Source: Plasmodium malariae (Eukaryota > Apicomplexa > Aconoidasida > Haemosporida > Plasmodiidae). From it: a stretch of DNA of 64,000 nucleotides. The notes under the pieces are model-generated. The model saw nothing but the letters and a program-made list of their open reading frames with translations. It had not been told where the DNA came from and did no database searches. The position numbers and the translations under genes were made by a program. Positions 26,988 through 39,361 of this stretch are shown piece after piece (within the stretch, counting starts at the first letter, position 1; every line of letters starts with the position of its first letter). The stretch lies in the NCBI RefSeq assembly GCF_900090045.1, contig NC_041788.1, positions 372,001-436,000 on the forward strand, read 5' to 3'.

Positions 26988-27921
26988 ATGAATAACTACA
27001 GCTTGTTTATTAATGTTCTTACATTTATCCTTTTAAATCTATCATGGAGTTGTTTTAATAATGTAGGATTATAATAAATAATTATACGAACGAATAATAT
27101 GTATTATATACTTTTTATATTATTCTTGCACTGTTGATTTTAAATTGAATATTTTTCTGTTAAATATATGAAAGTAAAAAATATTTTTTTTATACGTTGT
27201 ATTTCGTCGTAATTTATAGATAACAACTACGACCTTTGGTAAATCATGGAATAACAACAATCAAACTAAAACGTCAGATGTAAGGACTATAAGATCACTA
27301 AGTGAACGTGAAGGAATGGGACGCCATAAACCAAATAAAACAACAATGAAAACTGGAAATTCACAAAATGCGGACAATGGTGAAAATTATGATGAAAGTC
27401 GATATGATGCTTTAACACAGGATTATTATGACATGATGGAAGACGATATTACTAATGGCAGAGGATCTTCAGTATCGTTATTGGAAATGATTAACAATAT
27501 AGATCCAAAAGCCCAATTTACTTATTGCCTAGATAAATTATTTACTGAAGATAATGATGGAGAATATGATAATTATAGTAATGCTCCAAAGAAGAGGAGC
27601 TTAGGAAACTTTTTTAAAAATATAAATAAAAGAGTTGAAAATGAAATGGTTAGTTTAATTAATTCTGGAATGCAGGATAATGGATATAATACGAACGGAA
27701 AGAAAAATAAGGCACGTAATTTAAAAAGTTTTTTAAAGAAATATAAATTGTTATCAGCAGTTGGAATATTAGGAATTCTAGGATTATTTTTTAGGTTTGC
27801 ATCACAATATACCAACCTTGGTTATGGAATTCTAGTTATTTTTGCAATTTCCGTAGCTTTTGTTTTGTTCAAGTATATGAAGGTCAAAAAACGTTTAAAA
27901 TTTAAAAATAAGCATGCATGA
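26988..27921 (+). CDS. Plasmodium exported protein, PEXEL plus two TM segments, 258 aa
   Basis: Exon 1 (26988-27062, 25 codons: MNNYSLFINVLTFILLNLSW...) is a signal sequence ending at AAT|GTAGGA. Exon 2 (27220-27921) begins after TTTATAG in phase 0 with ITTTTFGKSWNNNNQT. RSLSE at residues 50-54 is a canonical PEXEL, so cleavage in the ER and export into the red-cell cytosol are expected. The middle is acidic (DYYDMMEDD), then a Lys-rich segment, then two hydrophobic helices (LLSAVGILGILGLFFRF; GYGILVIFAISVAFVLF) separated by a short loop, and a basic tail (KVKKRLKFKNKHA). Signal exon, an FGKSWN-like start, PEXEL and a C-terminal TM hairpin match the two-TM exported families of vivax/malariae/ovale-type subtelomeres, which are thought to sit in Maurer's-cleft-like or caveola membranes. 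Intact, with no premature stop. Exact family and function unknown. Confidence 0.85.
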
Positions 27922-30855
27922 TATCAAGAAAGAAATATGAATGAATCAACTGAGATGCTTATGTAATAATAACTTTAAAAAAAATTATTATTATAACTTA
28001 TTTTTAAATTTTATATAAAAATTTTAATAGAATTAATATATATATATATATAATATTTGAAGAATACCTTTATTTATTTCGGAATTGTGTATAGTTTATA
28101 TATGATGGTTATATATAAATTATTTTTTTTTAATCTTTTTTAATATGTTTTTATTATATATATGAACCTAGGTTTAAGTATTACGCTAATAATATTTTCT
28201 AATTTAGATAAATCTCAAATTTTTTGTTAGTTCTCATGCACGCACGGCGCATGTTTTTAAAAAGTTTTCTCTCATTTTTATATATATAAATATATATTCA
28301 TTAGCGAATGTATTAATGTTTTCTATGTTCCAACTGATAATAACGACTATTTATATATTATGTTAAATAAGCCCATTCATCTGTCTCCAAAATTTTGGTT
28401 GTTTCAAATTAAAAAATTTAAGACGCAAATTAAAGAAATTATTGTTATTATTATTTAATAAAATATATAATAATGTACTCAGTCACAATTTTCTAGAGCC
28501 TAAAGGTTTTATTCTTTTTTTTTTTTTTTTTTTTTTTTCTGTATAACTTTATTTTATCCTTATTTTTAACTTTTATTATATAGCAATAACATTACAAAAC
28601 TGAATTTATTGTTGTAAATGGGTATAATATATTTTTAAAACTCAAATATAAAAAGAGTCCTTCATTATTTTAATTGTATGCATACAAATTTAATGTATAA
28701 ATAAAAGAAAACCAAAAAGTTTTTTATTCAAATATTACTACCAAAAAAACATTTTTACTTTTATTTTTATAATTTTATAATTTTTTTTAAACAGAAAAAG
28801 AATTCTTCAGGAAATAAAAAAATATATGGAAATGATAATAACTCACGTTAATGTGGAGTTGATTAACTGTAATTAGTAAAATATGGTTATTCGTTTTTTT
28901 ATTAAAAAATATATTCGAATTGTATATTGTGTAAAATACTAGGTTAAATGTTATGCTAACAAAATATATTTAAGTTCGAAGAAACTTAACCATAATGTGT
29001 AAGAACAATAATTTTAAATAAACATATATTTATATCTATATAAATAGATATATATGGATATATATAATTGTTTATATAATTAAAGCAAAAGACGTATTTC
29101 TTTTTTATGATAATTTGGAGTTATAATACTTTTATGAAGTATTTGAAATTTGAATTATTTTAATAATACAAAAATTCTAATTTGCTTTCTCTAAAAATAA
29201 AGGTGCAATATTTTGTCATTTAAATAATGTTTTTGCAAATATAAATTCTATGTTCTTCATAAAATATGAAAAATGAAAATTTACGAAAAAAATATTTTTA
29301 TTTAAGAATGTTATTTTTCATGCTTACATATAAATAGCAAAATATAACTAAAGATAATTACAATTTGTTCCAATTACATCAATGTCTGCTTAATTACTTA
29401 AATACTCAGCTTATATTGCGCGAGAAAAATAAATCTTGTTTTCTTTTTATTAATAATATAGTGTTCATTTAAAAATAAAAATTAAATTAATATAATTACA
29501 CATAAAAAAATCCAGTATTAAAAAATATCTATTTAGAAATTTACAGTTATAAGAAAAACATATAATTTAATTATCATTTATTTAATAAATATGACTAAAA
29601 TCCTTTAAAATTTTATAAGCCAAAATGAAATAATCTAAAAAATTCTTAAAATTATAAGAAAAATACATGCACTAGCTTTTTTTTTTTATTTTGTTTTTCC
29701 ATGAGCACATAATAATAAATTATAAACATGGTCCTTCAGTTTTTCTTTTAACTTTTTATATTATACTTAGAGCAATATTAATATATATATTTATATACAT
29801 ATATATATATAGTAACTGTTTTTCTAAATACAAACAAAAAAAAAAAAAAAAATTTAAACGTTTAATTTTTATATTAGCTTTTTATTTTTTCTACTTTTCT
29901 TCTATTTTTTTAAATATTTAACATATTAAGATGTCACTCCATATTATTTAAAAGAAAAACAAAAAAAAATCTATCTATATATATATATATATATATATAA
30001 AGACATTTGTTCGTTATTAATGAATATGATACAATAAAATAAAATTTTTTGTTTTATTGCCTCCCCATGCTTTTAAAATGCATTAAAAGTATCACAAATA
30101 TAAAAAATTTTATAATAATAAAAAAAAAAGAAAAAAGATGAGTCCATCATAATAGCTATTATTAATCATAGTATTAAAAAAATATTGAACACACACACCA
30201 TATATTAATGTGATTATAGATTCTTATTCTTTTTAAGCCATTCATATTTTTTATAATTTAGAACAAACAATAATAAAATAACAAAGTTGCTTATTTTTAA
30301 CTAAGTTGTTTCAAAATATTATTTATTTTAATCTTTCTAAAAGAACAACTGTTATTCTATAACCCTTTCGTTTCATAGCTTTTTTCTTTATTTTAATTTA
30401 TATATATTTTATTTAGCTTTTGTAATGCCTTTTATTTTATTTTGATAATGCTTTTTAAAAAAAAAAAAAAAAAAAAATTAATTTAAAAAAATATAAATTA
30501 TGAAAAAGTTTTTTATAATTAAAATTTTCGTTTACTTAAAAATTAAACTATATATTATTATTATAAATTAAATATTTTTTTTTTTACCTAATGATTTTTA
30601 CGATGATTCCATATACTCTCAATAATATATTTACATATAATATTAAATTTGTTTTTTTTTTTTTTTTTACATTTTTAATTAATATTTTAATAAATTTTAT
30701 TGTATTTAATAGTTTTTGAAATATATATAAAATTTAACAGAAATTGTTATTATTATATATACATATATATAAGAGAATATTTTAAAAAGATTTCAAACTT
30801 TTATACAAATGATCTTTTTTATTTAATTAAAAATTTTACATGTTTATAAATCATA
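27922..30855. other. AT-rich intergenic region between two exported-protein genes
   Basis: No gene supported. It contains long poly(T) (28519-28539) and poly(A) (30459-30477) tracts and a (TA)n tract at 29978-29999. An open frame at 29691-29921 (+) is low-complexity Ile/Tyr/Lys/Phe and starts at TTG. Confidence 0.5.
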
Positions 30856-31885
30856 ATGGCAGTTTTAAGCAAATACAATAAGAAAGAAAAGAAAAATGCT
30901 TTTCTCTTTTGTACGAAGTTATCTGTGTGTTACTTTTTATTTTGGGTCCAAAATTGCGCAAACTCGGTAAGATATATAACAAAACACCAACCCCCTAGAA
31001 CATCTTTTAATTTTTCTAATTCAATTAAAATTATTTTTCATACTATGTTATTATGTAATATATTTTTTTTTTAACCATATATATATTATATATATATATA
31101 TATATATATGTTCATGAATATATAAAGAAATTCTTACCATACTTAAAATTTTATATAACATTTTGCCCAATTTTTAGTCTGAATATGATGGTAACTCCAA
31201 TAATGTAATGATTTACAATCATGGAAAAATATCAAACATACGAGTAATGAGATCCTTAGGGGAAACAAAAAAAAATTCAAAGTCAAAGGAGGAGGATATT
31301 GTGAAAAAACTAAAACGTGATAGACTTGAAAGTAGTTTTTTACCTAAAGCATTTCATGATATATATGATGTCGACAAGACATCAGCATCTGGTGCTCCTA
31401 GATTTCCTGAATGGTACAAGAATAACTTTAAATTTGACGAAGAAACAATAGAAAAATTGTTTAACAGTCATCGTAAAGGAGCGATGGAAGGAGATCCAGA
31501 ATGTCTTGCAAAATATCCAAAGGGTTATTGGGATCCATATTTTGCATTATATGGAAAGGGTAGTAAGTCTACAAATAAACAAGAACAAGCAGAACAGCAA
31601 CAAGAACAACAACAGGAATTATATAAGTATATGCTGAAGAATAATTTTAAAGATGTTCCAGATATAGAAAATGTAGATGCTGACATAAAGAAAGGACAAC
31701 CACATGTAGTAAGAAGTTATGGACAAATAGATAACTCCACTGACACTTCCATTACTTCCGCTGCCGCAACCGCCCCTTCAGCCTCTGCTTCCGCCGTAGA
31801 TTCCGCAGCAGAAACAGCTGATGCTACTAAAACACAAGAACAGAAGAAAAAGAAAAAGAAAAAATTTTTTTTTTTTAAAAATTAA
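30856..31885 (+). CDS. Plasmodium exported protein, PEXEL, soluble, 272 aa
   Basis: Exon 1 (30856-30966, 37 codons) carries a recessed hydrophobic signal (AFLFCTKLSVCYFLFWV) and ends at TCG|GTAAGA. Exon 2 (31178-31885) begins after TTTTTAG in phase 0. RSLGE at residues 62-66 is a canonical PEXEL. A conserved-looking globular block follows with clustered aromatic and Pro/Gly residues (FPEWYKNNFKF; ECLAKYPKGYWDPYFALYGKG), then a Gln/Glu tract (EQAEQQQEQQQE), a Ser/Ala/Thr-rich tract coded with unusually high GC, and a Lys run ending in Phe codons made by A and T homopolymers. No TM segment after the PEXEL, so the product is probably soluble or peripheral in the host cell. Intact. I do not recognise the globular block. 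It lacks the Trp/Leu pattern I would expect of PHIST. Confidence 0.83.
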
Positions 31886-34671
31886 CAAATAAAAATTAGG
31901 AAATATCTAATTTATATTTTAATTAAAAGTGAAAAATTTTCAATATAAAAAACACTAATCAATATTAGCATACACTGAGAAAAGAAGAGAAGGAGAAGAG
32001 TTGGTGGGGTTTATATAATTTACTTGGAATTCATGTTACACAGGAAGTATATTTTTATAAAGCCATTGAAAATAAGAGTTATAATAAAAAATGATGAAAC
32101 TTATGGAAAAATTAAATGTGAATTGAGATCTAACAATACAGTATAAATAAATATCTCACTCCAAATGAAAAGTTTTTATGAGAAACTTTTTCCATATTTT
32201 ATTGTATCGTAATAATAATGATAAATCATTAAATCTTGACATATTTTGAATCGACTGCTTTTCACTGTTATATTTTTATAATGAAGAAGTTGAAGTTTTT
32301 ATTTTTCAAAATTTCTTATAATATTATTTTTTTATCCAAATAAAAAAAATATAGGCCTTTTTTTTTGTTTTATATTGAACTTACGAAGAATATATTATGA
32401 TTTGTAAAGAATAAGTTTTAAGCATATGTTGTGTTAACAATTATTATTTTCGTAAAAAAAGAAAAAAATATTGCATATATGTTATTATTCTTAGAAGAGT
32501 TTTCTAGATATTCATAAGCCCCCCTAAAAATATTATTACAAATTAAATTGATTATCATATATAATTTTTTAAAGGTATTATACTATTATTGAATATATTT
32601 AAGAATTCTTGGAGTTAGGAATAAGAATTTGATGATAGAACATTTTTCTTTATATGATATCTATAATTTTTCATTGCGTTTTAATCATTTTTTTTCTTTT
32701 CTTTTTTTTTATTCTAAGCTTTAATTTTTATAATATGCTTATACTATTCCATATTGCTTAAATTTTAGTAATTTATATAATATATATATATAGTTTTATA
32801 TATATCCGTTTCACTTATTTCATCCATTTCAGTGGATTTTTGCATTTTAAAAATTGTGTACGAATTTTATTATTTTGAATGAATTCAATTTTAATCTTTG
32901 TTTTACTTTGTATTGTGAACTTTCAATTATATAGAAAACGTTTTATTAAATTATATATGATACAATTAAAGTGAATTAACAGATTCTTCTAAGTTATAAA
33001 ATTTTGCATATATATTATTGTTTTTTTGTGGTTAAAGAATAATAGGAACTTTTTAAATGATAATTCTACTAATTTATTTATATTTGAATATATATTACCA
33101 TTACTTGTACAACAATAAGAACAAAGTATTATTTTCCATATATACATTTAATAACCCTTTAATTACTAATTTTTTCCCCTAAAAAGGTAAATTTTACTTG
33201 ATATCCTGAGGATTAGATCTTTTTTAATTTAGAAGAATTTTTAAACAAAATAATCTTTTTATTTAATATTTATTGAAATAATAATAATTTAACTTTTAAT
33301 AATTAGTTTGTTATTGCTTTTTTTACTATATATATATTTGGTTAAGTAAAAATTTACCAATAACTTCACACATGTTCTTTGAGGCCAAAAAAAAAGAAAT
33401 AAATTATTTTTCGACTGTGATTTACTGAAAGCTTTCTAGATAATGATGTCATCCTTTTCTATCATCTTTATATTTCGGGCTTTTCACTTAAATCAGAAAA
33501 ATGAATGTTCATGTTATTTATTAATTTACAATTTATCGAACATTCATATATACATTTTTGTTTCCTCTTTCTATTTCTATTACCAAATTATTTTCATAAT
33601 GTCTTATTTTCTTATATTTGTTTCTTGATATATAAGAAAAATACTTGGGAAGTACGTTATATCAAATGTAACCTCAGTGTATATACTTTAAAAGGCATAT
33701 TTACTGTTCCTTAAAAATGACAAAATTTTAAGACAGCGCACATTGTTGATGAGCTTATTTTATATTTTAAAAAGTATTCGAAGAACCATATCATTATTTA
33801 AATTGGAATTTTAGTCTAAAAATTGTTGCAAGGCTTAAACGATTTTTTTCGTACGCATATTTAAATTTAATAACTTTATTTTTATTAAGCTCTTATGTGC
33901 ACTAAATTACTATAATTTAAAAGGGTATTAAATAAATATCAATTTCAGTAATTACGAATAAAAATTATAAAATAAGAATGTTCCATGAATAAATTTAAGT
34001 ATACAACTGTTTCTTCAATTGAAATGCATTAAATACACAATATAAAACAATTTAAAGGATATAAAAACAATAAATATATTAGTACTATTCATTAGTTACA
34101 TCAACATTATGGGGAAAAAAGTGCTATGAGTACTTCTTAACCTTTTATTTGTTTACATTGGTAACGTAATTTATATATTTATCCACAAGTAAATACATGT
34201 ATAGATATTTATAGTTTTTCTGCATAATTTTATATTTTCGTAAGTTCAAAATTTTTTCATATTTCTTAATTTATTTTATTTTTTATGTTTCATATTAATA
34301 TAAACCCAAGTTATGAAGAATATATTTTGGATGACATAAAATAATTTACAAAATTAAACTTTTTAACAGAGGTATTCAAATACTAAAGTCAGCAAAAATT
34401 TCAAGTTCCAAATTTTCATTTAAGAAAAAGAATAATAACGAAATATATAAAATAGATAAAATAAATAATAAAAATACAAAAGTATCGTATTCATGCATAA
34501 ATGCAATATTTGGGTACATGGAATATCCTACTATTAGTAAAAACTTATTACGCGATATTTATATGAAAAAAATAAATCCATATATTTTTAATTCATTTAG
34601 TTAATAATAAGGAAAATATGCATAATAAATATGATAATATATCAAAATATAAAATTCAAAATGAAGAAACC
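31886..34671. other. Intergenic region; possible RBP upstream fragment near its right end
   Basis: Mostly non-coding. At 34422-34605 (+) one frame is open and protein-like (contains SCINAIFGYMEYPTISKN and DIYMKKINPYIFNSF) and ends at TAA; it follows TTTTTAACAG-type sequence at about 34370. It may be a piece of the RBP N-terminus out of order, or another relic. No other coding signal. Confidence 0.45.
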
Positions 34672-37600
34672 ATGACTAAATATAAATTTTTTTTGTTTTG
34701 TATTTTTATTATAATGTTAAATATGATAAACCTAATTCAATCTTTTCCATCTAATTAGATTATAATTATCTTCAATTTTTATTCACAATTTAGAAGTTCG
34801 TTCTAAAGGATACTATTACTTTCATATAAAGATATGCATACACCTCCATATTTTGAGGAACTTTCGGATGAATTACAAACATTTATGAATAATTGCTTGA
34901 ATAACAAAAATGTGTTAAATAAATAACATATGAAATGAAATTTTATAAAAATTTAACTGGAGATAACAAAGTATACAATGAAAAATTATATAAATGAACT
35001 GAACACAAAAAAAAATTGTACTAACGAATGTATATTAAAAAATGAAAAAATTAATAAAATATATATACTTCATATTAATAGTAAAATCATTTATACTAAA
35101 AGTGAAGAAAAATTATATTTAACAGAATGAAATTTTGTACCCAAGGTATATATACTGAAAATAAAATTTAAATACGTGTATATATTTAATAATAATATAT
35201 AAGTTAAAATAGATGAAATTAAAGGCTCATTTACTTTCAACAACTGTTTTAGAAAAAAAATATATTTCGATAAAATTTTATTAAATTCTAATGAAATTTA
35301 TATAGACGCAATTGAATATATATATTCATTGAAACTATTTCATGCACGTATAAAAAAAGTAGAATAGATATAGTATTTCCCATTAATAGTAGTATAATTA
35401 TGCAGCTAAAAAATTAAGAGATATGTAAAAAAAAAAGGAGTAAAACGGTTATATAAATAAAAATAGTATTGTACATAATTGGAATGAATAAATTAGTGTA
35501 TCATTCTATATTTAAATTTATTAATTGAATGAATCAGTTAAATCAACGTATGAGTATAAAATAAACACCTAGAATGACACCTTTAGTATTCTTAAAGAAA
35601 TTTTGAAACAAAAAGTATGTTCAGAATCTAATTTCACATTTGATGAAGCAGAGTATTATAAAAATTTTAAGCATTTAGAAAAAATAATACATTACACAAA
35701 ATATCCTCTAAAAATAACGAAAAATTTGACAATTTTTTAATAAATAATAGTTTAAACGTTAATACTAATAAAATATAAATTCTACGGAAGTTTTTCTTAC
35801 ACAAGAAGGATAGAAGAATGAGATATAATAGCAAATTTTAGTTAATAACTCAAACATAAGGCAAAAAAATATAATAAAAATCGAAATTTTATTATGTAGA
35901 ACTAAATAAAATTGCAAACAGTACTGATAACATAACAAAAGCTGAACTATTAATAGATATAATAACTCTAATTAATGAAGATGAAAAAAAAAAGTATGCA
36001 TTATGAATGTAATATATTTGACGATCGTTACGTAGAATTTCTTAAATTAAAAGATATAATGAAAAAAATGATTTTAGAATTTAAAGATAACTTCGCCACT
36101 ATACATATGTCAAATATGTTTTCTGTTGTAGATAGATACAAAGTCGAAAAAAAAATCACTTGTAGAAGTTATTAAAAGAGTACATCAGAAAATGATTTAT
36201 TCCTTCAATAAATATGCATAAGATTAAGGTGATCTCTTCAAAAAAAATGGAGGAATACAAAAAAGATTAATTGTTTATGTATATTTATAAATAGAGTATA
36301 TCACTGAAGGGAAACCTCTACTTCATTACTACATGTTATCAGGTACTTATACACCAAAGGATAAAAGAAAATAATCTGTATATTTTTTTACAGACATAAG
36401 GATACACATACTAAAAGAAAGAACTAAATAAATGATAGAAATTTAAATATAAAAAATGAGAAAAGAACAAATTTAAATAACTACGTAACATCCTACCATA
36501 TTTTAGAAAGGCAGTTTTAATAAAGTTGAAAATAGTGATGATGTTAAGAATAAATAAGGCTTTTATAAAAAAAATGTGCATTAAATGATATAAATAACAT
36601 ATTTCCTACATATAAGGAAATCTATAAAAGTAAAACCAAAAAAAATTGATAATACAATAAAAGCAGTTGAATCAACATATAAAAATATAATATTGCATAA
36701 AAGTTTAAATGTTGTTATAAATAAATTTGAAAATAATCAAACATGAAATTATAATTTTCAATGAAAAAAATTGATTAATTAAAGGACAAAATAAAAGGTG
36801 AATTTGCTTCCACTCAAGAAGATTCTTATAAACTAATTTCATACATTTACATTGAAATTATAAAATATATGTATAATCCTAATAAAGTGGAAATTTTGGA
36901 AATAGAGAAAAAAAAAAAAAAAAGATATTTTAAGATCGCTACATTGAATGAAAGAAGAATTAAATTCTAATCAAATGAATTCAAATGATGTTATAGTTAT
37001 AAAAGTACAAAAGTGAAAAAAAAAAATGAATATATTAAAACAAAATATTAAAGATACTATAAATTAAATCGAACACAAATAGTTTCCGTTGAATGAAAAT
37101 GAAGTTGAGTCTACTGAATAACATAATAAAGGCTTGGATGAAAGTTCGCTTTGTAGTAATTTACTTGAAACGAAAGAAGTAATAAAGACCTTCTATTAAG
37201 ATATAACAAATATACTTCATGATTTAGAAGTAATCTGGATAAATTTCAATAATTAGGTAAAAAAATGTAGAAAAAGTTGAACTAAAAGATGCGATAAAAA
37301 CAACTGAGGAAATTTTTAAAGAATTAAGTAACGAAAAGAGAAAAATCATAAAAATTATGTCAGGTATTAATTCACTAGAAAAAAAAAATTAGAGAAATAA
37401 TAGAAAAATCAAAGAATTCAATAGATAAAATATTATCTATTCTGAACATCTACACGCTTGTTAAAGCTTCTCAGAAACGTGAGTAGAATTAAAAAAATAT
37501 TCCTGAAAGTCATCTTTAAAATTAAAGGAAAAAGAAAATACCATTAGTTCATGTAAATGAAGTAATAGAAAGTTTAAAAGAAAAAAAAAAAAAACTTTAT

Positions 37601-39321
37601 GTTTATAAGCAAAAAACGAAACTACACATTGTTCATGTGCACAAGGAGTTAAACGATATTATAAACACAAGAAAACTAATAATAACATTTAATTATAATG
37701 TGTCATCATCGAACTTTTAAGAAACGCAAATGAAGGTAATATGTAGAACTAATAATATATGAATTTGGAAAATCGGAAGAAGCAATTAATCAAGTAAAAA
37801 TAAATTATAAGAAGGCAGAATAATTGCAAAAAAAGAAATAATATAGTTTTATATTAATGTAAGTAATAAAATAAATGACATGGAGAAAATAAAATATAAA
37901 ATTTTGAATGAAAAACAATACGTTAGTAAATATTCAAATGATTCTGAAATACATATGAACGAATGTAAATTCTATTTTAATAATAAATATATAGGAAAAA
38001 TAATAATTGAATATTTTAAGAATAACATTAAACATGCAAAAAGAATAATATAAGAATATAAATTAAAACTTAGTGAAATATGAAAAATGATAGAACCTAT
38101 TTAAATAGAGCTTCTAGTTAAGCAAAAAAAAAAAAAAAAATACAAATAACTTTGAATTAATTATATAGTTCAAAAGGTAAAATAAATAAACTTTTAAATT
38201 AATCTCCAATTAAAGTAAAAGGATAATGTAAAAAAATAAAAATATAATAAAAAAAAAAAAAACACAAAAAACGATGGATCAAGATAACCTTGACATTTCT
38301 AATATTAAAAAATGGTTTTATGAGTAAGAAGAAAAAGAAAGTGGGTTGAAACAACCAGTAAAAATAGAGAAAATTAAAAATGATAAATTTAGTGAAAGTG
38401 TCTTTTTATACTTTTAATCTGGTTCAAAACAACATAAAACAATCAAATATTTTTCTAATAATAATACAACATCATAAAGAAAGCGATATGGCATCAATTA
38501 TTAACAGCTAATAATTTGGTGAAATTAATTTCATCTATAGTTAATATGAAAGATTTCTCAAAACAACCAAAAATAATATGTAACAATTCTAACATATATT
38601 TAAATGTTGAGAGCTAACAAAGAAACGTAAAAAATGTAAAAATTTATTCAGAAAATGAAATGATGGAAGCAAACTGTACCTTTGATAATATTACTAATGA
38701 AGGAGAAGAATTAGAAAAAAGTATAAATAATAATATGAACCATAGTATTTAAAAAATATAAAAACAAATTTAATGGGGAAATTAATACCGTTAGCGTAAT
38801 AATAAATAAAATATGTTTCATAATAAATATAAGTTCATTTTTAGTAAATTTAAACCAAGTGATTACTACGCAGAGGATAATATAAAATATTACGATATTA
38901 AAAGGAAGCAAAATTGTAATAAATATGTAAAGTCATATAAATTAATAAAAACATGTGATATACAGGTTTCATATACATTCACAACATACAGAGAAGGAAA
39001 AGATTTAAAGTAAAAAGAACTAGTAGAAAAAAATTATAAAGCCTAAGGAAAATAGAATATTATAAAATACCAACTGAGTAATATTAAGAAAAATGAAACT
39101 ATAAAATTGTTATATGTGATAAAACAAAATTTGAATAAAGAAAATGAAAAGATTACAAAGGGACTTTCAATAGTGAGACAGCATTTAAGGTACTATTAAG
39201 GATAAATCTAATTCCATAAAAAATATATATGACTTAAATAGAGATTCCAATATTTTACTTAAAGTAGAAGACGTTGAAAGAATTAAAAAAAACATAGCAT
39301 GTATCATTGAGAAATGAAAAA

Positions 39322-39361
<40 letters not shown>

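Noticed and set aside
27573..27815. Minus-strand open frame over the 27-kb gene
   Set aside because: Antisense shadow of an intact exported-protein exon.
38711..39013. Overlapping open frames on both strands inside the RBP region
   Set aside because: Plus-strand piece (38813-39013) is part of the RBP wreck; the minus-strand piece is its shadow.
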